From Erinaceus europaeus (taxonomy: Eukaryota; Chordata; Mammalia; Eulipotyphla; Erinaceidae), in contig NC_080165.1 in the NCBI RefSeq assembly GCF_950295315.1, positions 3,915,734 to 3,979,733 of the forward strand: a DNA stretch of 64,000 nt, in the 5' to 3' direction. Positions 13,552 through 23,350 of this stretch are shown here, piece after piece. The first letter of the stretch is position 1. The number at the start of each line of letters is the position of its first letter. The notes beneath the pieces are model-generated. The model had not been told where the DNA came from. It saw nothing but the letters and a program-made list of their open reading frames with translations, and ran no database searches. A program made the translations under genes and the position numbers.

Positions 13552-14000
13552 TAATAGATCCAGAGGGCTTAAGTAGTACCTGACACACACCAGTTATTAA
13601 TCGTAGCTCAATCTTTGTCGTTACAATCCGTGTCGACTTATCTATAAAACTTTTCAATGTTTGATTCCACGTGCTATACCAAAAAATGTCTAGCTTGAGC
13701 CATGAAGAGGTCATTTTGATTTTCCTACCAAGTTAGTATTTTTGTTAGTATTTTTGAAAAATACTAACAAAATTAACATGTTCAAGGTTGCTATATATTG
13801 TTTTCTGATGAAGAAATTATTTGAAAAACAAATCATAATTTCAAAAAAACCAATCCAGTGAAAAAAATGTTTTCATTTCTGAAGGACCTATTTACATGTC
13901 CTACAAATGATGAAATTAAAAACAGAATGCGCTAGCTAAGTGGGACTTATTTGCCAGATAATCACAGTACCTATCAGTTGCTCTAAAAAAACTGTGAATA
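13552..14000. other. AT-rich non-coding DNA with a short hairpin
   Basis: A 16-bp perfect inverted repeat with a 1-base loop lies at 13,740-13,772. No gene is seen. Confidence 0.6.
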
Positions 14001-14413
14001 GGGAGTTGGGCAGTAGTGCAGTGGGTTAGGCACTAGTGCAGCGGGTTAAGCGCAGGTAGCAAAGCGCAAGGACCAGCGAAAGGATTCCAGTTCAAGCCCC
14101 GGGTTTCCCACCTGCAGGGGCGTCGCTTCACAGGCGGTGAAGCAAGGCTGCAGGTGTCTCTCTGTCTTTCTTCTTCTCAAGCTCCTCCTTCCCTCTCTCT
14201 CTCTTTTTTTTTTACTGTCTAGAAAGAAAGAAAAAAAAGAGAGATGGAGAGAAGGAAGGAAGGAAGGAACGAAGGAAGGAAGGAAGGAAGGAAGGAAGGA
14301 AGGGAAGGGAGGAAGGAAGGAAAGGGGTATTTTTCTGTCTCCTTTATGTCCCTCTCCTCTCAATTTCTAGTTGTCTCTGTCAAACAAATCAAGATAGTAA
14401 ATAATAATAATAA
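14001..14413 (+). mobile_element. tRNA-derived SINE with duplicated head and expanded tail
   Basis: The head GGGAGTTGGGCAGTAGTGCAG is followed by a second, near-identical A-box segment (14,014-14,033 and 14,034-14,053). The body contains AAGCGCAAGGACC, a B-box-like GTTCAAGCCCC, CACCTGCAGGGG and CTTCACAGGCGGTGAAGCA. A GGAA microsatellite interrupts the pyrimidine-rich part, and the end is the usual GTCTCTGTC-AA-TAATAATAA tail. Confidence 0.85.
14242..14325 (+). repeat. (GGAA)n microsatellite inside a SINE
   Basis: About 80 bp of GGAA/GAAG tetranucleotides lie within the preceding SINE. Both strands are open as artificial low-complexity frames. Confidence 0.9.
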
Positions 14414-15140
14414 CAATGAAAATAATTGTGAACCATGTTAAAGAGAAAAATTGTTTCTCCAGAGTTTGGGGTTTTTAAATATACTACTGAATGACTCTCA
14501 ACATTCTGCAAGCCACTTGTAGCAAGTTGGCAGGGCGTCTGTGTGTGAGCTGCTCAGTGAACTTGGTGGGCACTCCAGCCCTGCAGGTGGACAAGATGAA
14601 GTGGCAGAGTAGCTGGTGATCAGCCAGTGGCAATATGATTCATTGTTAATTTTTCACCTTGGTCAGACACCTTGAAAATTAGTGAAATCCTCTCTTATAA
14701 TTAGTATCTATGAATAGCAACTTTCTATTAGAGAGTCGTTTTCCCTTGAAATATTACTTCACATTCATTAAAAAATACTTCCCTCACTTTGCAGAGTCTG
14801 ATGCCAAGAATTACTTTTGCCTTCAGATGTACTTCTTCCAAGACAGATTGTTTCTGTATATTTATTTCTACTGCAGTAAATGATAAATATTAAAGCTTGC
14901 CCTTCATTGGTTTACTTATTAAGATTGTGCATGTAAATTAGACATGCCTAAGCTTCCAAAAAGTCATGATTCCATTTGCTATTTCCATCTCGTTTGATAT
15001 TTATTATTCTTAATCAGCAACACATCCATAGTCAATGTCTTTTATAAGATTAATTTATTGTACAAAGAAATTATCTTATAAAAGCATGCAGCTAGGAAAT
15101 ACAATCAACATGCTACCTCTCCTTTAACGTATGATTTTCT
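14414..15140. other. Non-coding DNA
   Basis: No gene or clear repeat. A slightly GC-richer patch occurs at 14,510-14,640. Confidence 0.5.
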
Positions 15141-15222
15141 TTTTCTGTATTTTTTCCCTTTATTGGGGGGATTAATGGTTTAAAGTCAACAATAAAATAC
15201 AGTAGTTTCTACACGGGTGTTA
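15141..15222 (-). mobile_element. L1 3'-end fragment, minus strand
   Basis: CCCTTTATTGGGGGGATTAATGG and AGTCAACAATAAAATACAGTAG are the reverse complement of the L1 3' terminus. It abuts a plus-strand L1 3' end, so two L1 termini face each other. Confidence 0.75.
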
Positions 15223-15435
15223 GAAATTATGCTTTCTACACTAAGCAGCACCTGGACTGGAGTTGGCGTGTTGCACCAAAATAAAGGACTCTGGGATGGG
15301 TGGAGGCGAGGAGAGTACAAGTCCTAAAAAAGGATGGCAGAGGACCTAGTGGGGGTTATGTTGTTATGTGGAAAACAGACACATGCTGTACATACACAAA
15401 CTATTGTATTTACTGGTGACTATAAAACATTTTCT
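15223..15435 (+). mobile_element. L1 3'-UTR fragment, plus strand
   Basis: CACCTGGACTGGAGTTGGCG, TTGCACCAAAATAAAGGACT, CTGGGATGGGTGG and GTTATGTGGAAAACAGA match the L1 3' UTR copies at 30,310-30,530 and 43,200-43,440. This copy carries GGACTCTGGGATGGG, the apparent seed of the GGGAT array discussed at 49,373. Confidence 0.8.
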
Positions 15436-16080
15436 TTTAAAATAGAAGCTTATATTTATGTTCTATATTGTAAATACAGAGATGATGGATACAAACAAAA
15501 GAACTGCTGGTAGTTAAATGTTTAATCCAGGAAATACAAAAAAAAAGTATGCTTTCTAATTCTGTCTAGCAAATTTACCAAGGTTATATGTGTTGTTTTA
15601 TTAAGAATTTTGTTTACTTTTCTGATGCTGTGCTCCAGTCTCACCTCCTCCGTCTCGGACCAGCCCCCCCAGTCCCTCATAACTAGTGAAAAGATTTTTG
15701 GTGTATTATCTGAAGCAAAGAGTAATCTGTTTTGTAACACTTGGCAATTCACCGATAACAAGTAGCTTATTAGTGGTTCTTATAATTCAGTCATTTTTAA
15801 ATAGTACTTCAAAAATTTTATATTTTATTTCGTGTGACTGATATCAGTTAACTAAGTTTCAGCAGTTATTACTGTCCATAATTCTCTTTATTATTCATCT
15901 TACTTATTCATAAATATAGAAAGATAAAGCTATTCCCAAATGCACTGAAATAATCACTGACAAGTCATTTCTTTTCCTTGAAGGAACAGTGGTACTTATT
16001 TCTGTAGTAGAGGTTCTCTCCCTAATATCTGCAAAAACTACACTCTGTTCACCACCAGAATCCCAGTCTCCATTAACAGA
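15436..16080. other. Non-coding DNA
   Basis: AT-rich, no gene recognised. The frames at 15,522-15,761 and 15,904-16,158 (minus) have no recognisable domain. Confidence 0.5.
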
Positions 16081-16081
16081 T

Positions 16082-16438
16082 TTTTTTTTCTTTTTTCCTT
16101 CCAGGGTTATTGCTGGGCTCAGTGCCTGCACCATGAATCCACCGCTCCTGGAGGCCATTTTTTCGCCCTTTTTGTTGCCCTTGTTGTTGTAGCCTCGTTG
16201 TGGTTATTATTATTGCCATTTGTTGATGTTGTTCATTGTTGGATAGGACAGAGAGAAATGGAGAGAGGAGGGGCAGACAGAGAGGGGGAGAGAAAGACAG
16301 ACACCTGCAGACCTGCTTCACCGCCTGTGAAGCGACTCCCCTGCAGGTGGGGAGCCGGGGGCTCGAACTGGGATCCTTCCTCCGGTCCCTGCGCTTTGCG
16401 CCACATGCGCTTAACCCGCTGCGCCACCGCCCGACCTC
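16082..16438 (-). mobile_element. Long-form tRNA-derived SINE with 3' extension
   Basis: On the plus strand it starts with a T-run and CCAGGGTTATTGCTGGGCTC, AGTGCCTGCACCATGAATCC and GCTCCTGGAGGCC. It then runs into the standard SINE body (TTGTTGGATAGGACAGAGAG) and ends with the tRNA-like head (GCGCTTAACCCGCTGCGCC). Near-identical flanks CCATTAACAGAT (16,070-16,081) and CCATTAACGGAT (16,439-16,450) are the target duplication. Two similar composites lie at 34,354 and 43,870. Confidence 0.9.
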
Positions 16439-16450
16439 CCATTAACGGAT

Positions 16451-16910
16451 GTTTTATAGAGAATGTAGGCCTTTTCTATTCTGGTAAGTGCCGTTTTGTT
16501 CTGAGTCCAAATGTTTGATCTATTTAGTTTCATAATAAAATATATACAAGTCTATCGTTCTTTTTTATTAAATTATCTTTCATACAGAAAATATGAAATA
16601 TAATCCTAAACGCATTTCTCTGTGTTGCTTCTCAATCATTGTAAGTCTCAAGTTGTTATTAATATTGATATACATAGGAATTTGGTTGCACTACAGAAGT
16701 TTATATCTTACATGCTATTTACCAACTGATCTTGACTCCCTAGTAATGCCTCTCTCCTCTAATTTAATAGCTTTGGGTAGAAATCATCACAGACATTTAC
16801 AACATTTCTGTTTCAGAGAACTAAATGTCTGCTTTTATTTCATTCTAAGCAAGTCCAATCAAGTATAACTATTTCCTTCTGCTTAAAAGTTTTCTTCTTT
16901 CACCTGTGTG
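16451..16910. other. Non-coding DNA
   Basis: AT-rich stretch with no gene recognised. Confidence 0.5.
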
Positions 16911-17108
16911 TGGGGGGTGGGGGCAAGACTGGATTGGTGGGACGGACCCATTGGGTGACACGCTTGCTTGGCCACTTGAGTGACACAGTTTTGAGGCCTA
17001 AACCCACAGTTCAAGGGAACTTCAAGAGGTGTTTTTCTGTCTTTATCTTTCAGTCTGCAAAAAGTCAGCCAAGTGATGAAGTCCTGCAGAGGAAAAAGAA
17101 AAAAAAAA
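16911..17108 (+). mobile_element. Possible diverged SINE
   Basis: TGGGTGACACGCTTGCTTGGCCACTTGAG followed by a B-box-like segment (CACAGTTCAAGGG), CTGCAAAAAGTCAGC and an A-rich tail (AGGAAAAAGAAAAAAAAA) has the layout of a tRNA-derived retroposon. The sequence is too diverged from the other copies for a firm call. Confidence 0.4.
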
Positions 17109-17221
17109 TCAACGAAAGACCCCTAACTTTTTCCAAAATGGAGACCCCCCAAATCTCATCAGCAGTATTCTTGCCTTTAGGTTTCTGACTATTTTAACAG
17201 TTTGTTCTGCTTTATATCTTA

Positions 17222-17582
17222 ATGCATTGTCAGCCACCTGGATCCAGATGCTAATATGATGCCAACCTGACTTCCCTGGACAGACAAACCCACCAATGTG
17301 TCCTGGAGCCCCACTTCCCCAGAGCCCTGCCCCACTAGGGAAAGAGAGAGACAGGCTGGGAGTGTGGATCCACCTGCCAACACCCATGTTCAGCGGGGAA
17401 GCAATTCCAGAAGCCAGACCTTCCACCTTCTGCATCCCACAGTGACCCTGGGCCCATACTCCCAGAGGGATAAAGAATGGGAAAGATATCAGGGGAGGGG
17501 ATGGGATACGGAGTTCTGGTGGTGGGAATTGTGTGGAGTTGTACCCCTCTTATCCTGTGGTTTTGACAGTGTTTCCTTTTTA
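17222..17582 (+). mobile_element. L1 3'-terminal block
   Basis: CCACCTGGATCCAGATGCTA, ATGTGTCCTGGAGCC, ACTAGGGAAAGAGAGAGACA, TTCAGCGGGGAAGCAATT and GTGTGGAGTTGTACCCCTCT form the same terminal block as 12,240-13,538 in its last 360 bp. It belongs to a subfamily ending in GTCAGTGTTTCCTTTTTATT rather than TTAATCCTTTCTTAAATAAA. Confidence 0.8.
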
Positions 17583-17583
17583 T

Positions 17584-17622
17584 TAGAAGGAGTAGGAGGA
17601 GGAGGAGGAGGAGGAGGAGGAG
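17584..17622 (+). repeat. (GGA)n microsatellite
   Basis: A run of GGA trinucleotides (17,590-17,622) directly follows the L1 terminal block and is followed by AACAACAACAAGGAA. It probably grew from the L1 tail. Confidence 0.85.
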
Positions 17623-17635
17623 AACAACAACAAGG

Positions 17636-17765
17636 AAGCTTTCGAAAGAGGGGATGGGATATGGAATTTTGGTGGTGAGAATTATGTGGAACTGTACCCC
17701 TCTTATCTTATGGTCTTGTCACCATTTTATAAGTAAGTTAAAAAATGTTTTAGTTATCCCCCCCC
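17636..17765 (+). mobile_element. Second L1 3'-terminal fragment
   Basis: GAGGGGATGGGATATGGAAT, GGTGGTGAGAATTATGTGGA and CTGTACCCCTCTTATCTTAT repeat the last part of the preceding block about 140 bp downstream, with more changes. It may be a separate insertion or an internal duplication. Confidence 0.65.
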
Positions 17766-18500
17766 CAAAAAAAAAATGAAAGACCAGTGTTGACAACACT
17801 GAAAATTAAAAAAATGATTTAAATTTCTCAATTTATGTCAATAGCTATTCGATAACTTGAATAAATAATTTATATTTGCATTCTGCTTTAATGTCCTATT
17901 ACGTATCCTGCATTGTTAAAATAGCAAATGTATGCCTCAAATATATAATCCAATACCAAATATAATTCAAAAGACATCTCTCAGTCATTTAAAATTAATG
18001 AAGTTTCTCTCAGTTTTGCTGTGGGTTTACAAGGTTCAGTCTGAGAAAGTCTTCTGGCAAATATTAAAATTTTCCAACTCACAGAATCACTTTTTATTCA
18101 TAAAAATGCTAATTCTATGTTTATATTATTAATATCTACATTATATATGAGAATAAACTGTAATTTCTATAACTATATATATATTTAAGATACAATATAA
18201 TGTAGTCAATTTAAATATTTATGATTACGTATAAGATCTAATAGGAGATAATTCATACAATGCATATATAATGTCATGCTGACTGAAATTAATCATTAAA
18301 ATTTAAAATACAGTATCACTCTTAAACCTTATTGTTTCTATCAGCATAGTTGTTTATAATATCAAATTATTTGACATTCATAAATGTAAAGTACACTGTT
18401 AATTCATTATATATATGACACAGAAGCTCTCGAACTTTGTTGGTGCTATTTCTATATCCATAAGTCACTCAGTTCAAAAAGTTGTTTTCTGGGATGAAGG
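17766..18500. other. AT-rich non-coding DNA
   Basis: Strongly AT-rich, with TATATATA runs near 18,170 and 18,405. No gene recognised. Confidence 0.5.
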
Positions 18501-18502
18501 CA

Positions 18503-18645
18503 GGGGGAGCTGTCTTCTGGGAACTAGACAGTGGTCACACGGTAGAGAACACACATTATCATGCCCAGGGCCCCAGCTTTAAGCCCAGACTCCACATGTG
18601 AGTGGGGGATTGAAACTTCAGGAGCCTGGAGCAGTGCTGCAAGTC
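18503..18645 (+). mobile_element. SINE head feeding a simple-sequence expansion
   Basis: GGGAACTAGACAGTGGTCACACGG, CCCCAGCTTTAAGCCCAGACTC and GGAGCAGTGCTGCAAGTCTCTC follow the order of the plus-strand SINE. Its normally short CTCTCT body has expanded into the tract that follows. Confidence 0.65.
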
Positions 18646-18852
18646 TCTCTCTCTCTCTCTCTCTCTCTCCCTCTCTCTCTCTCTCTCCTATCTCTCTCTC
18701 TCTCCCTCTCTCTCTCCTATCTCTCTCCTATTTCTCTCTCTCCTATCTCTCTCCTATTTCTCTCTCTCCTATCTCTCTCCTATTTCTCTCTCTCTCCTTC
18801 CTATCTCTCTCTCTCTCTCTCCTATCTCCTCCTTGTCTCTCTCTCACCCTCA
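18642..18852 (+). repeat. (CT)n / CTCCTAT pyrimidine tract
   Basis: About 210 bp of nearly uninterrupted pyrimidine with occasional A in TATCTCTC. It includes a short higher-order pattern (TCTCTCCTATCT and TCTCTCCTATTT alternating). It grew from the SINE body. Confidence 0.95.
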
Positions 18853-18856
18853 ACTG

Positions 18857-19153
18857 AAAAAGAAGAAGAAGAAGAAGAAGGAGGAAGAGGAGAAGGAGGA
18901 GGAGGAGGAGGGGGAGGAGGAGGGGGAGGAGGGGGAGGAGGAGGAGAAGGAGAAGGAGAAGAAGAAGAAGAAGAAGAAGAAGAAGAAGAAGAAAAAGAAG
19001 AAGAAGAAGAAGAAAAAGAAGAAGAAGAAGAGGAAGAAGAAGGAGGAGGAGGAGGAAGAGGAGGAGGGGGGAGGAGGAAGAGGAGGAGGAGGAGGAGAAG
19101 AAGAAGAAGAAGAAGAAGAAGGAGGAGGAGGAGGAGGAGGAGGAGGAGGAGAA
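18857..19153 (+). repeat. (GAA)n / (GGA)n purine tract
   Basis: About 300 bp of uninterrupted purine made of GAA and GGA triplets, with GGGGAGGAGG blocks in the first third and again near 19,065. It lies immediately after the pyrimidine tract. Six artificial open frames of 113-201 codons cover it; none is a gene. Confidence 0.95.
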
Positions 19154-19504
19154 GGAAACAAAAACAAAGGAAAATAACCCCTGGAAACCATTTAGCCATG
19201 TAGCCACCAACCTCAGCAATGAATCTGGTAGCAAGAAAAAAAAAAGTTTAATATGTTCCTTATATTTTAATGCACGTTTCAAAGTTGAAATTTGGAGAGC
19301 ATTTTTTACATTTTCTTGATCATGATATCATGATCAAATATTTTCATAATTCTTGATCATGAAAACATGGTATTCAATTCAGCTGTGCATTAGATAATAT
19401 ATTGAATATGTTGAAGGAGGTTACAGAACATGACTGGTTTAACATCCAAGTCTCAAATGTGTTGATGATGTGGAATTCTTCTAAAACTATTTTTTATTAA
19501 TTTC
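19154..19504. other. Non-coding DNA with a perfect palindrome
   Basis: A 22-bp perfect palindrome centred on GATATC lies at 19,316-19,337, and the half-site TTGATCATGA recurs at 19,352-19,361. No gene recognised. Confidence 0.6.
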
Positions 19505-19686
19505 TCGATTGGAGATTGGATAGTGACAGAAAGAAATGAAGAAGAAGAGAGAGAGAAACATTTAAGACTGTCACCACTTGTGAAGCTTCCCTCTTGCAGA
19601 TGGGAGCTGGGGACTTGAACCTGGCTCCTTGTGGACTTGAACCTGGCTCCTTGTGTATTGTAGCACGTGTGCTCAATCTGGCCCCA
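19505..19686 (-). mobile_element. tRNA-derived SINE with internal 22-bp duplication
   Basis: Plus-strand landmarks are GATTGGATAGTGACAGA, CCACTTGTGAAGCTTCCCTC and GGACTTGAACCTGGCTCCTT. The segment starting GGACTTGAACCTGGCTCC occurs twice in tandem (19,611-19,632 and 19,633-19,654), duplicating the B-box region. Confidence 0.8.
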
Positions 19687-19714
19687 GGAATATTTCTTCT
19701 TATGATAAGTGGTT

Positions 19715-19875
19715 CTACTATTTTTATTTATTTATTCATGATTAATTTATTTATTTTAAGCAGTGTACTGTTCAGCTCTGGCTTATGGTGGTGCAGGGAA
19801 TTGAACCTGGGACTAAGGACCCTCAAGCATGAGAGTCTGTTTGCATAACCATTATGCTGTCTACCCCCACCCCCA
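19715..19875 (-). mobile_element. SINE, third kind (CATGAGAGTCTG type)
   Basis: TTCAGCTCTGGCTTATGGTG, GGGAATTGAACCTGGGAC, TCAAGCATGAGAGTCTGTTT and GCATAACCATTATGCTGTCT are diagnostic of another retroposon kind that recurs here (44,560-44,938 and 56,765-56,911 are related). The 3' tail is the TTTATTTATT stretch at its left edge. Confidence 0.75.
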
Positions 19876-19889
19876 TGGTTCTACTGCTA

Positions 19890-20112
19890 AACTTTAGGAT
19901 CCAGTGAAAATGTCCATATTAGTGTACTCATCCATGTCGCTGGACCCACCTGCAAGTTCCTGTTCTGCATCACATGCCCAGCTACAGTCACGCAGCCCAG
20001 GTTCCAGCCCTGCCCTCAGTCATTACACTGGAAGAAGCTTCAATTCAGGGCTGTGATCTGGTCCCCTTCCCCTCCCGCTCCTAGCTCCTATCTGAAAATG
20101 CCAGTCAGGGAG
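19890..20112 (+). mobile_element. Possible old SINE
   Basis: CAGCCCAGGTTCCAGCCCTGCC resembles a B-box followed by a CACTGGAAGAAGCTTC segment and a pyrimidine-rich body. The head is unclear and the call is weak. Confidence 0.35.
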
Positions 20113-20144
20113 GTGAAACCTCAAGATGAAAAAAAAAAGAGTGT

Positions 20145-20400
20145 TAAATAGGGGGCCTGGCTGGGGTACACACAGCACCAAGTACAAAGACCTCCTCAAG
20201 GATCCTGCTTAGACCCCCTGCTACCATCTGCAGGAGGAAAGCCTTAAAAGCAGGTCTGCTGGTGTCTTTCTTTCTCTTTGTGTCTCTAATCCCCCCTCAA
20301 CTTCTCTCTGCCCTGTCAATAACATGGTAACAAAAAGAAAAAAGAAAGAAAGAAAGAGAGAGAGAAAGAAAGAGAGAGAGAAAGAAAGAGTGCATTTGTA
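20145..20400 (+). mobile_element. tRNA-derived SINE with purine tail
   Basis: GGGGGCCTGGCTGGGGTACAC, GCACCAAGTACAAAGACC, CTGCAGGAGGAAAGCC, a TTTCTTTCTCTTTGTGTCTC body and CCCTGTCAATAACATGG are followed by a GAAA/GAGA-rich tail at 20,333-20,391. Confidence 0.65.
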
Positions 20401-20760
20401 GTGTTGGTGTTGGCAACAATAACCCTGTAGGCAAAATAAAGGAAAAAAAAAAAGAAAAGAAACGAAAAAATGTGTTAAGTAAAAAAAAGAAAGAAGAAAA
20501 AGCAAAAGCAAAATATTTAAACCAAAATAACATATGAAAAGGAAGGATTACAAAACAAGTTCGATTGCAGCTAAGAAGGGAGTCAGAGGCAGCTGGAGTC
20601 CTGATTCAGGTATTATGACCAAAGCTGTAAATCTCTGAGGAATAAGCAGTTAGAACTAACTCAGGGGCGGCAGGTGAATCTGAATCACTGTCTCCCTGTT
20701 CTGCGCCCTGTGAAGCTGACCATATTAACCTGAGGCTACTACATTCTTTATTTTTTTCCT
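20401..20760. other. Non-coding DNA
   Basis: A-rich stretch followed by ordinary non-coding sequence. No gene recognised. Confidence 0.45.
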
Positions 20761-20761
20761 T

Positions 20762-20945
20762 TTTAATTTTTATTTATAAAAAGGAAACATTGACTAAACC
20801 ATAGGATAAGAGGGGTACAACTCCACACAATTCCCACCACCAGAACTCCATACCCCATCCCCTCCCCTGATAGCTTTCCTATTCTCTATCCCTCTGGGAG
20901 TATGGACCCAGGGTCATTGTGGGATGCAGAAGGTGGGAGGAGAGA
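20762..20945 (-). mobile_element. L1 3'-terminal block, minus strand
   Basis: ATAGGATAAGAGGGGTACAA, CTCCACACAATTCCCACC, CCCCATCCCCTCCCCTGATA and ATTGTGGGATGCAGAAGGTG are the reverse complement of the terminal block at 17,222-17,582. The copy is 5'-truncated. Confidence 0.85.
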
Positions 20946-21437
20946 CACTTCTAAAGGGCTATAAATTATTCTGAATGGTTTCACTTCCTCTTGAACTGAC
21001 AAAAGAGGACATATTGCCTAAAGAAAAAAAAAAACTCTGAAAATAATTAGACTATTCTAGGTGCAGGTATTCTAGACACACATGCCTCATTTTTTTTATG
21101 CTGTGAAATATTTGACGTATAAAACTTAACACACAAAAACTTGAGTGTTAGAGTGAAAAAGAACCCATGGTATTCTAGCTCATTTACACTAAATAACAAT
21201 GTTTCAAAGAGTAGAAAATAAGTGATTCCGTGTGAGAGAGACACACACAGAGACAGAACAGAGAATGCACGCAGAAGAAAAAGCAACTGTATAAATATCC
21301 GGAATTTGGAATTTTTAGAATTTATATATGTCAGAAATTTTATTGCATTCAAACTACTATTTTACACTGAGCTGAAATCAATTTTTAAAATAACTCCATG
21401 GTGCACATTCATGCCAAAAAAAAAGAAAGAAAAGTAT
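20946..21437. other. Non-coding DNA
   Basis: No gene recognised. Open frames at 21,047-21,352 (minus) and 21,222 onward (plus) are unsupported. Confidence 0.45.
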
Positions 21438-21676
21438 TTTTTATATTTATTTTATTCTCTCTTGTTGTTTCATTGTTGCAGTTATTACTGTTGTCATCGT
21501 TGTTGGATAGGACAGAGAGAAATGGATAGAGGAGGGGAAGACAGACAGGGGGAGAGAAAGACAGACACCTGCAGACCTGCTTCACTGCCTGTGAAGCGGC
21601 TCCCCGGGCTTAAACCGGGATCCTTGCACTTTGCGCCACCTGCACTTAACCCACTGCACTACAGCCCAACTCCCAG
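21438..21676 (-). mobile_element. tRNA-derived SINE
   Basis: Plus-strand landmarks are TTGTTGGATAGGACAGAGAG, ACACCTGCAGACCTGCTTCA, CCTGTGAAGCGGCTCCCC and TTTGCGCCACCTGCACTTAA. The body lacks the usual CTGCAGGTGGGGAGCC segment between CTCCCC and GGGCTT, a short internal deletion. Confidence 0.9.
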
Positions 21677-22724
21677 AAAAAAAATATTTTAATACATACT
21701 GAGAATGGGGCTAGGGAGAGCCAGAGAGGGAATTCTGCAAAAGAAATAGGTTAAGCTTTTGTAAAGGAGACAATCTCACTGATCCACTAGCTTCTGAATA
21801 GCTTCTCACACTGTACCTGGTCTCCAGTTCTGATTACAAGATACCCTATTTCATGCAGTCTACCATAAGGAGGTGGGTCAGGGGCTGTTTGACTGAGACA
21901 CCCTGGGTGACTTTGGGTCCCCTTTTCTCTAAGACGCTCTCTCCTTTAATCCTAAAATGCACTGATCATTCTAGGATTCAGTTATCATTTTGGCTTTGAA
22001 GTTTCCTTCCTGACTTTAATTACCTTTGATGGCAGGGAAAGCTGTTTCACACAGAAGTATTATATATTTCATAAGTTAATATAGCATAATTCAAAAGAAA
22101 ATAGTCAAAAGAAAAAAAAAAGCACACTTTTGCTTGAAGGAGCATTTTCAGCTATAAGGACACATCACGTTGACACACACACACTCAATAATAACACCGA
22201 ACAGATTTTAACTAAGCAGAAAGTAATCCTCCATGCCCTGAAGATAGCTGCCCCTTCCAGACCATGAATTATTATTATTATTATTATTGTTATTATTATT
22301 ATTTTTGCTGATAGACTGATGTCTTTATTTAGGGAGTTATAAAGAATTGCTTCTAGTCATTAGCAGTTTCAGAAACTAGCCATTGGTGGAGGGATAAAGC
22401 CCACTTAGGAGGGTGACAGCTTTTCATTTGAGGATTATACAGAAGGATATTTCCTTCTATAAAAATAGATTCTGCAGTGTAGCTTGCGACTTACATTTTG
22501 CAAGGGATCACTGGTCTAAAAAATGACACTGGAAAACTGAGGACTGTAAGACAGTCATTCTCTCCCTTCATGGAAAACTGTCCACACATGACAAAAATCG
22601 TATCAAATCAAATTATATAATTTAACACAGGGATGTTTATTTTTAAATAAACATGTGCTTACTGCAATCTCATTTGTCTAGAGCATTAACTTTGAGGCAG
22701 TAATGTCTAAACTGTCTTATCTAG
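21677..22724. other. Non-coding DNA with an (ATT)n microsatellite
   Basis: ATT trinucleotides run from about 22,268 to 22,302. There is also a short CACACACA at 22,177. No gene recognised. Confidence 0.5.
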
Positions 22725-23135
22725 ACATTCTATATTTTATTTTCTGGATTATAATTTGATGTAATGTCATGGGAATTGTTTATGATCAGTTAAAAATGCA
22801 ATGAAGTATGCTTTACCACAAAGTGCTGGTTTATTCTTTCATTATTTAGGAATTTGACAGACTTTAAATGTGTTAGTAGTGTATGGAACACACAAGCAAC
22901 CAGGAGTTATTGGTTTTATAAATCTGGGGTGATGATATCTTACCTTTTTTTTTAACAATTGGCATGCAAATTTGTTTTTAAAAAATTAACCTGGATTTCC
23001 AAAGGAAAAAAAAAACAAGTAACTAGACCTGACTGTATTTAGGACCTTTGTAAATGTCTGCAGTTTGTTTATGAATGTTTTACTGGTCCCTAGAAACATG
23101 TCTCTCCAGGTTTTAGTCAGAAACCTGGTGCTTTT
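22725..23135 (+). repeat. Local duplication, copy 1
   Basis: About 410 bp here matches 25,170-25,880 in the same orientation once the SINE in the second copy is removed. Shared stretches include AATTGTTTATGATCAGTTAA, GTTAGTAGTGTATGGAACAC and GACTGTATTTAGGACCTTTG. The copies differ by many substitutions and short indels. Flanks on both sides do not match, so the unit is about 0.4 kb. Confidence 0.85.
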
Positions 23136-23287
23136 TCTTCTGCATCTCTGTGTTGTTCACTTCGGAATCTTCTCTGTGTTGAATCCTGTATTAATCTAAG
23201 CTAATTCAAAACCAATATTTGATTTGGATGCTGAAAACCACTGCCCAGACTTCCCAAGGTCATTGATAAATGCTGCCCAAAGATTCT

Positions 23288-23350
23288 CATTCATTCATCC
23301 ATCCATCCATCCATCCATCCATCCATCCATCCATCCATCCATCCATCCAT
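23288..23350 (+). repeat. (CATC)n microsatellite
   Basis: About 14 CATC tetranucleotides, preceded by CATTCATTCATC. Confidence 0.95.

Noticed and set aside
16082..16438. Possible functional tRNA gene from the A- and B-box-bearing head
   Set aside because: The tRNA-like part continues into a SINE body with target duplications and cannot fold as a complete tRNA.
18598..19282. Several overlapping frames of 113-201 codons (poly-Lys, Glu, Gly or Ser, Leu, Pro)
   Set aside because: They arise from the CT and GAA/GGA tracts on both strands. No start context, conservation or domain.
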